From Caldilineaceae bacterium (lineage in GTDB: Bacteria > Chloroflexota > Anaerolineae > Caldilineales > Caldilineaceae): a DNA stretch of 64,000 bases. Position numbers and translations under genes: made by a program. The stretch covers positions 1 to 64,000 of the forward strand of contig JAHBVH010000029.1 in NCBI GenBank assembly GCA_019637645.1, given 5' to 3'. The first letter of the stretch is position 1; each line of letters begins with the position of its first letter. The notes beneath the pieces were generated by a model that was not told the origin of the DNA, did not search any database, and saw only the letters and a program-made list of their open reading frames with translations. Positions 54,301 through 61,000 of this stretch are shown here, piece after piece.

Positions 54301-54714
54301 TATGCGAATGCTGACAATGGCATTGTCAACACCACAGGGACAGTCGCTTTGGCCAATAGCATTGTGGCCCATCACGACGACGACGATTGTCTTGGCACGG
54401 TGACGACCAATGGCGCGCCCAACTTGGATAGTGATGATAGTTGTAACGTCACGGTTACGGCAGATCCCCTTGTCGGTGCGTTGGCCCAGCATGGCGGGCA
54501 GACACCAACCTTAGCCCTTTTGGAGGGGAGCCCGGCCATCAACGGCGGCGACAATGGCATCTGCGCTGCGGCACCAGTCAATGGTCTTGATCAACGGGGC
54601 GTCTTTCGTCCCCAAGGAGCAAGCTGTGATCTGGGTGCTTATGAAGCGATCAGCGCGGATCCCGATGGCGAAGAGATGAGCACGCCCCTCTTTCTCCCCC
54701 TGGTACAACGGTAG
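51388..54714 (+). CDS. secreted CSLREA-domain beta-helix repeat protein
   Basis: A 1108-residue secreted protein. The signal peptide ends around AYANG (about 25-30). The CSLREAIEAVN motif (about 51-61) is the entry module of large Chloroflexota and other bacterial repeat proteins. The rest is right-handed beta-helix-like, rich in G, N, T and S. Five copies of GGG(L/F)WNSA begin at 52279, 52726, 53173, 53620 and 54052, so the unit is exactly 447 bases (149 residues), with the last shortened by 15. The protein ends FLPLVQR. AAGGAG is 9 bases before the ATG. It is probably a surface adhesin or matrix protein; the ligand is unknown. Confidence 0.8.
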   Translation: MHFAKVTAQVITCCLLIYLLGRPAIAYANGTITVTTTQDEFGGNTTATCSLREAIEAVNLHSNFGGCTLNGTAPFTIQLGAGVYTLSQSGTGEDANQSGDLDIHAAVSIQGAGAEQTRIQAGATVGSAVDRVFQVMQTAEVLFADLTIEHGSPEPDGNGGGILNMGQITINDSVLSNNHAYGDEPGQGGGALYNGPNSVATLNNSHVRQNQATTGLGNGGGIFNGPHAILVINGGSINQNSTARAGGGIENDAGIVTLNNLSLTNNLAGINGGGLHTSGNGHVHMNGGEARANVANAEGGGLWNSAIGTMVIEAATIVSNTASGAAADQGGGGLFSDGGALTVLSSTIISNTANGAAGSGGGILATVGSVLHVTGGMISHNHANRAGGGIELNASAEKPAYATLTSIELSGNSTGAAPGNGGALHITGPGHVKVTAALVTNNSAAAEGGGLWNSATGTLLVVESTLRNNLATGNDPDQGGGALFTDGGDLTVIQTTLSGNRATGTAGSGGGILANVGSTLYVANSTLTENHANRAGGGIEITATAANTSTAQLEQVDFTDNTTGSAPGNGGALHITGPATVMVLGGTATGNQAAAEGGGFWNSATGTLTVQNVTLENNQASGAALDQGGGALFTDGGLLRVMHSTLTGNVADGAAGSGGGILAVPGSTLEITGGSIISNTARRAGGGIEVNGNMTATVTAMINGVQMRGNETGPVPGNGGALHITGLATVTINGGIVTGNLATAEGGGLWNSATGTLIVIGTKIQGNIASGNDADQGGGGLFNDGGTLRVHDALIHGNSATGTAGSGGGVLNNRGTVIIATSTISANSAKRAGGGVEDNVGILLRLQQVRLLQNLTGAAPGNGGGLHLTGAGRAEVLNSIVAANHAAAEGGGLWNSAAGTLLVSGSTVHSNSTTNSSAATGVDAQGGGGLFNDGGALTMSNSTITENQASNHNGDGLLNVAGTSTLVNVTLYANADNGIVNTTGTVALANSIVAHHDDDDCLGTVTTNGAPNLDSDDSCNVTVTADPLVGALAQHGGQTPTLALLEGSPAINGGDNGICAAAPVNGLDQRGVFRPQGASCDLGAYEAISADPDGEEMSTPLFLPLVQR

Positions 54715-54776
54715 AAAGCGCAACGGTACGGCGACAACACGGTTGTCAGTCGCGTAGCCGCTCATCAAATTGCGTT

Positions 54777-54811
54777 CAACTGACCGGCACCAGCGTGGTG
54801 TCGGTCAGTTG
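54777..54811 (+). terminator. terminator after the repeat-protein gene
   Basis: CAACTGACCG and CGGTCAGTTG form a 10-bp stem that continues as CACCA/TGGTG around a GCG loop, 62 bases after the stop. Confidence 0.65.
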
Positions 54812-54956
54812 GCTTGGTTCTCACCTTACCCCACATTGGAGCCTTTCCGCTTTTCTCGTGCCTCACTTCTTAGTAGAATAAAAAAATTACGAGGTGCCCT
54901 AAAAATTACGAGATACGTGGGAACAATTCCTGTGCCTAGTTCGTCGCAATGCTACT

Positions 54957-57581
54957 ATGAATGAGATCCGCGCCCGCCGATTCCGCTATCCCTGGCGATT
55001 CAAAGCTTTGCTCATCACGCTCATCTTCTTGGGGATGACGAGCGTTGGGCTCTATTATTGGCTCCTAGCCGACCTCCCGCCCATTACCGCCGCCGAACAG
55101 CGCCTGATTCGCCCAACCACCCAAATTCTAGACCGCAAAGGTCGCCTGCTCTATGAAGTGCTTGACCCCGACGCGGGAAAGCAGATCAACTTGGCGTTGA
55201 GTAGCTTTCCGCGCGCTTGTGTCGAGGCCACATTAGCCACCGAAGACAGTCGCTTCTATCTCCACCCTGGCTTTGACCCCATCGCGATCTTGCGGGCCTT
55301 TTGGCAGAACTATCGAGCTGGCGGCAATATTGTCAGCGGTGGCAGCACCCTAACCCAACAACTTGCGCGCAATCTGCTCATGGAGCAGCGCGAGCGCTAT
55401 GAACAAAGTTTGCGCCGTAAGTTGCGCGAGGCTTGGCTGGCCTGGCGGTTGGAACAACGCTACACGAAGGAAGAATTGCTGGCGCTCTACCTAAACCAGA
55501 CCTACTATGGTAATTTTGCCTTTGGTCTGGAAGCCGCAGGCCAGATCTTTTTTGCGAAACCAGCCGCGCAATTGAGTCGCGCCGAGTGTGCCTTGTTGGC
55601 CGGGTTGGTCCAATACCCAACCGGTTATAATCCCCTCCAAGATCCCGAGACGGCTAAATTACGCCAGCTAACCGTACTCCGGCTCATGCGTGACGCTGGC
55701 TATCTCACCCAAGCCGAAGCAGAAACCGTTGGCGCTGAACCGCTACGCTACCGCTCCCGTCTCTTTGCCATCGAAGCCCCCCACTTTGTCATGTATGTCC
55801 AAGATCTGCTCTTGCGCCAAGTGGGCCGCGAACGGCTGCGCGAGGGCGGGTTGCAGGTGGTGACAACCTTGGATCTCGACCTGCAACGGCAAGCCGAACG
55901 CGCCGTACGCTATCGTCTCGATCTAATCAACTGCCGCCTGCCTGGTATTTGTGACAAGAAGACCAATCCCCAACGGCGGGTTGACAATGCCGCGGCAATC
56001 ATTCTCGACAGCCAGACGGGTGAAATTCTAGCGATGGTGGGCAGCCCCAATTACTTTGACCAGAGTATCCAAGGCAATGTCAATGCCTCGCTGGTGTTGC
56101 GCCAGCCCGGTAGCGCCATCAAACCGTTGACCTATGCCGCCGCCTTGGACCCTGAATGGAGCGCGCCGGTTGGCCTACCACCCCTGACAACCGCCTCGAT
56201 CCTCGCCGATCTGCCCACCACCTTTTATGTCAAGGATGAGCAGGGTGGCAATGTACCCTATGTCCCCGTCAACTATGATCGGCTCTTTCATGGGCCGGTC
56301 AGTGTGCGGACAGCCCTGGCCAATAGCTATAACATTCCCGCGGTAAAAGTGCTCGATCGCATCGGCGTGCCGACCCTACAGCGGCTGGCCACCGCCGCGG
56401 GCATTAGCACCTTTACCGGCGAAGCCGGTCTAGCCCTGACCTTGGGCGGCAATGAAGTCAAACTGCTCGATCTCACCGCGGCCTATGGCATTTTTGACGA
56501 TGGCAGACGCCTTACCCCAACGGCTATTTTAGCCAACGGCTTGGCCGAGCGGCGGCCAGGCACCAGCACAATCCACACAGCCCAAGGCAATCGACCGCTG
56601 GTCATCTCGCCGCAAACCGCGTATCTCATTACCGACATTCTCGCCGATCCCCTGGCGCGCATCCCAGCCTTTGGCGAAGGCTCGGTGGTCGAATTACCTT
56701 TCCCCGCCGCCGTCAAAACCGGGACGACGACCGACTGGCGCGATAACTGGACCATTGGCTATACCACCGAGCGGATCGTCGGCGTTTGGGTGGGTAATGC
56801 CGATAACACACCCATGCTTGATGTCAGTGGCATAGATGGCGCAGGTCCCATCTGGCGCGATTTGATGCTGGCAGCGCATAGGCAACCGCCAGCGGCCTTT
56901 CCCCGTCCGCCTGGCATTATAGAGACGACTATCTGTGCGCCCAGCGGGTTGCTCCCCACCCGATATTGCCCACGTACACGCCAAGAACGCTTCCGCCAAG
57001 GCACCGAACCGACCGCGCCGGATACCCAATTCCAGCCCCGCCGCATTGATCTAGCCACCCGCCAGCTAGCAACAGCCAGTACGCCCACAGAACGTATCGG
57101 CGAACGCGTTTATTGGCTCTTGCCCCCCGAATACCATGATTGGATGGTCAGCCAGGGCATTCCCTTGGCGCTCTGTCAAGGTGACTGTGCTGCCCCCATT
57201 GCAGCCGCGAATCAACTCGCCGCAATCACCAATCCACCACAGGATGAACAACGCCCCGCGGCCGCCTTGCAGCTCGAAGCCCCCACATCGCACACCGCCT
57301 ATCAGATCCATCCCGGCGTGCCCCGCGCCAACCAACGAATTGCCGTGAGCGGTTATACAACCGACGGGCAGGCTTGGGCGACCTTGCGCTTGATCAAAGA
57401 TGGAAGCGTTCTGCAAGAAACGACCCAAGCAACTCGCCTCCAGACGTGGTGGGTCTTGGAACCAGGGAACCATCAATTTTGGCTAGAAGGCAAAGTGACA
57501 CCCGAAGCCGCGTGGGTTACTTCCACACCAGCGCTAGTGGTGGTCGAGCCATTCCAGCCAAGTACGCCAGAAGCAAGATAA
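54957..57581 (+). CDS. pbpC: penicillin-binding protein 1C (bifunctional glycosyltransferase/transpeptidase)
   Basis: An 874-residue membrane enzyme. One N-terminal membrane helix (about 14-37) precedes the GT51 domain with [12 protein letters not shown] (E96) and [14 protein letters not shown]. The transpeptidase has SAIK (S386, K389), SYN and [12 protein letters not shown] (K587). The last ~110 residues (from [15 protein letters not shown]) match the BiPBP_C domain of PBP1C. E. coli PbpC has 770 residues; the extra length is mainly loops. No clear ribosome-binding site precedes ATG 54957. It is directly upstream of the alpha-2-macroglobulin gene, a pairing known in many bacteria. Confidence 0.9.
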   Translation: MNEIRARRFRYPWRFKALLITLIFLGMTSVGLYYWLLADLPPITAAEQRLIRPTTQILDRKGRLLYEVLDPDAGKQINLALSSFPRACVEATLATEDSRFYLHPGFDPIAILRAFWQNYRAGGNIVSGGSTLTQQLARNLLMEQRERYEQSLRRKLREAWLAWRLEQRYTKEELLALYLNQTYYGNFAFGLEAAGQIFFAKPAAQLSRAECALLAGLVQYPTGYNPLQDPETAKLRQLTVLRLMRDAGYLTQAEAETVGAEPLRYRSRLFAIEAPHFVMYVQDLLLRQVGRERLREGGLQVVTTLDLDLQRQAERAVRYRLDLINCRLPGICDKKTNPQRRVDNAAAIILDSQTGEILAMVGSPNYFDQSIQGNVNASLVLRQPGSAIKPLTYAAALDPEWSAPVGLPPLTTASILADLPTTFYVKDEQGGNVPYVPVNYDRLFHGPVSVRTALANSYNIPAVKVLDRIGVPTLQRLATAAGISTFTGEAGLALTLGGNEVKLLDLTAAYGIFDDGRRLTPTAILANGLAERRPGTSTIHTAQGNRPLVISPQTAYLITDILADPLARIPAFGEGSVVELPFPAAVKTGTTTDWRDNWTIGYTTERIVGVWVGNADNTPMLDVSGIDGAGPIWRDLMLAAHRQPPAAFPRPPGIIETTICAPSGLLPTRYCPRTRQERFRQGTEPTAPDTQFQPRRIDLATRQLATASTPTERIGERVYWLLPPEYHDWMVSQGIPLALCQGDCAAPIAAANQLAAITNPPQDEQRPAAALQLEAPTSHTAYQIHPGVPRANQRIAVSGYTTDGQAWATLRLIKDGSVLQETTQATRLQTWWVLEPGNHQFWLEGKVTPEAAWVTSTPALVVVEPFQPSTPEAR

Positions 57582-57636
57582 CTATCGTTTCTGATTCGCT
57601 ACAGTGTTGATTCAGTTCTTTACCATTGGTGTGCGC

Positions 57637-57730
57637 ACCGCCCTAAGGGACGGTGCTAGGCAGCAACGCCCGCTGAAGCGGGCCTTAGCTGGCGTTGTTC
57701 GGTAGCCCAACGGCTTCAGCCTTGGGCGGT
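57637..57730. other. large nested palindrome between pbpC and the macroglobulin gene
   Basis: ACCGCCCTAAGG (57637-57648) pairs with CCTTGGGCGGT (57720-57730). Inside, CAACGCC/GGCGTTG and CCCGCTGAAGCGGG form further stems, and GCCCAACGGCTTCAGCCTTGGGC a third. The fold would be cloverleaf-like. It is 485 bases of gap overall (57582-58066); no gene is visible in it. Confidence 0.5.
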
Positions 57731-57782
57731 CTACCCAAAAACTTTGTGAACAATGCATTCGCTGCCCTTTTCTTTGTCATAT

Positions 57783-57847
57783 ACTGCCCAAATTGACTGT
57801 CCAAATTGACTGTCCAAATTTACTGTCCAAATTTACTGTCCAAATTA
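57783..57847. repeat. 13-nt tandem repeat, five copies
   Basis: ACTGTCCAAATTG/T repeated five times; the first unit has one extra change and the third to last end in T or A. Confidence 0.9.
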
Positions 57848-58066
57848 CATTCGTTCTAATCATCCTAGGTTTATACTTTTGTAAGCCAATAACATTGTTC
57901 TGTTACCATAACACCTTTGAAAAGACCCTGGATTCAGCCGACTAGCTTCGAAGCGATCACTGTTCCCCTAATCACAGTTGGATGAAACCTTAGACGATAC
58001 CACGGCTCGGCCTGCTGCATCACCCAAAGCAACCGAACAATGAACCAGCTATTTAGGAGCTATCTT

Positions 58067-61000
58067 ATGCGAAACCGCGTCCCCACGCCCAAGATCGTAG
58101 CCATCCTCCTCCTGACCCTCTTATTAGTCACGACAGCCATGCGCCTGCTGCCCTTTCCGGCCAATGCCGCGCATGCGACAGCCACCAGGCCACTGACAAC
58201 GACGGCGGGTCAAGCAGCCCAGGCTGCCCTTGTCCCGCCCCAGCAAGAGCTACCCCCGGTGTTGCTCAGTACGACGCCCAGCGAAGGAACCGTGTGGGAC
58301 GGTGGCGCGGTGACCTTTATCTTTGACCAACCCATGGCAGCCGCGAGCAATGTCAGCTTGGCCGTTATCCCCAGCCTAGCGGGCGAAGTAACCGTAGAGG
58401 AAGCAACCCTGCGCTTTACACCCAGCACCGCGCCAACACCAGGAGAGCGCTACCACTTTACCATCGATGCCGATGCCACGTCCGCCGCGGGTATCGCGCT
58501 GGGCAATCCTGCCGAACTGACGTTGGTGGCCGCCGCTCCCTTGGCCGTCACCACCACCCAACCGCGTGACGGCGCAAGTGAGGTTGATACCGATAGCCAA
58601 GTGGTGATTGTCTTTAATCGGCCCGTTGTTGCATTAACCAGCTTGAACGATCAGCGTACATTGCCCCAGCCATTGACGATTGAGCCAGCCGTCGAAGGCA
58701 GCGGCGAGTGGCTGAACACGAGCCTCTATGTTTTTAAGCCCACACGCGGATTAGCCGGTGGCACCGAATACACGCTAACCATTGCCGATCTCACCACTGT
58801 ACAAGGCGAAACGCTCGCCGCGCCAGTGGTTACAACCTTTACGACGGCAGCACCCATTGTGACTGATACGCAGCCGAACAGTGGTCTTATTGCGCCGGAT
58901 AGCGCCTTCCAAGTCACCTTTAGCCAACCGATGGATCCGGCCAGTACCGAAGCGGCTTTCACCTTTACCGCCAACGCGGATGACGAGGCCGTTGCGGGGA
59001 GCTTTGCATGGAATGAGGCCAACACAACGCTGACCTTTACCCCCACCCAATCGCTGGCGTTCGGCGGCCTCTATCGGCTGGCGGTCGATCAGTCTGCCCA
59101 ACCAGCCAGCCAACAAGGCAATCTACGCGAAGCATATGAACTAACCCTGTCCGTCGTTCCGCTGCCCGCGGTCGCCAGCACGACCCCCGCGTCGGGCGCG
59201 ACGAATGTATCGCCCGATGTCACTGTAAGTATCCAATTTAATGCCCCGCTCAGTGCGACCACGGTACTCCCCAATATTACGGTGTCGCCTATGTTGACGA
59301 CGACGCGCATCTATAGCTATTATTGGGAGTATAACAACACCGTCGAGCTGAGCTGGTTCAAAGAATCACAGACCACCTATACAGTCACGCTGGGTGCGGA
59401 TATTACCGACCGCTACGGCAATACGCTTGGCGAACCCCAGACGCTAACCTTTACCACCGGCGATCACAGCCCCTTTGTACAGCTAGGCATTGAGCGCTTT
59501 ACGCACTTTAGCGCCTACACCGAAACCCGTATCAGCACCCTCTACCGCAATGTGAGCGCGGTCGAAGCCCGACTCTACCGCCTACCGGCCAGCCAAGCAG
59601 AGATTCTCACGGGTGAAAATCAGTGGGAAATCTGGCGCAATTACCGGGTGCCTGATCCAGCACAAAATCTCGTTTGGGAACGCAGCTATGAACCGATTGT
59701 CGGGCCGAATGTCACCGCGCGCCAAGTGCTGACCCTCACCGACGACGCTGGCAATCTACCGGCCCCAGGCTTCTACTTTCTGCAAGTCAGCTATCCTGAA
59801 TATCAACCGAACCCTGATGATCAGTCGGACCCCTTTGCCAACAAAATGCAGGCGCTCTTGGTGCTCAGTAACAATAATTTGGTCTTGAAGAAAAGCACGC
59901 AAGGCGATAGCTTGGCTTGGGTGACCGATCTAGCAACTGGCAAGCCCGTGGCCGATATACCGGTGCGTTTCTATTACGCCGGTCAAGAGATGGACAACAC
60001 AACGACCAATAGCGATGGCGTTGCCCTCGCCGCGCTCAACCTGGACCCCAACAACAATTGGGGGCCGACACTGGCAATCAGCGGCGAGCCTGGTGAGCCT
60101 AATTTTGCCGCCGCGTCCAGCGAATGGAGCCAAGGCATTGGGCCATGGGATTTCAACATTCCCGGCGGTTATAGCACCGAGCCAATCCAGTCCTATTTCT
60201 ATACCGACCGCCCCATCTATCGCCCCGGTCAAACGGTCTACTGGAAAGGGATCATTCGCCAATTGGTGAATGACCAACATGAATTGCCCGCACCGACGAC
60301 AGCCATTAGCATTACCATCCGCGATGACCAGGGCAATCCTATCCAAGAAGACCGCTATACCCTGGATGAAAATGGCACCCTCCATGGTGAGGTGACTTTG
60401 GCCCCCGAGGCCATCACAGGTTACTACTATCTCGAAGCACGCATCCAAGTTGGCGACACCCTAGAAACCCAGCGAACAGTCTATGGTGGGGTTGGCTTCC
60501 AAGTGGCGGCCTATCGCAAGCCCGAATTTGCCGTCACCGTTACCAGCGACCAACCCGAATATACCAATGGTGATACGATCACCTACACCGTTCAGGCCAG
60601 CTACTTTAGTGGCGGCCCCCTGGCCAATGCACCAGTGACGTGGCGGTTGTTGGCGGAACCATATAATTTTACTTGGCCTAATGCACCTACGGAAGCCCGC
60701 TTCTTCAGCTTTACCCCCTTTGATCCCGAAAACGATGTTTATGATCCCTACCGTGGCGTCTTTGCCTATGGGTTGATCCAAGAAGGCAGCAGCACGACCA
60801 ACGCAGCAGGGACCTTTACCCTTGCCCTGCCTGCCGAGCTACAAGATGCGCTGCAAAGTCAACGCTGGACGCTGGATGTAACCATCCAGAGCGCCACCAA
60901 CCAGTTCATCAGTGGCCGCGCGGCGGTCCCCGTTCATCGGGGGGAATTCTACGTCGGGCTCAGTCCGCGTAGTTATGTCAACCCTGTGGGCGAGGAAAGC

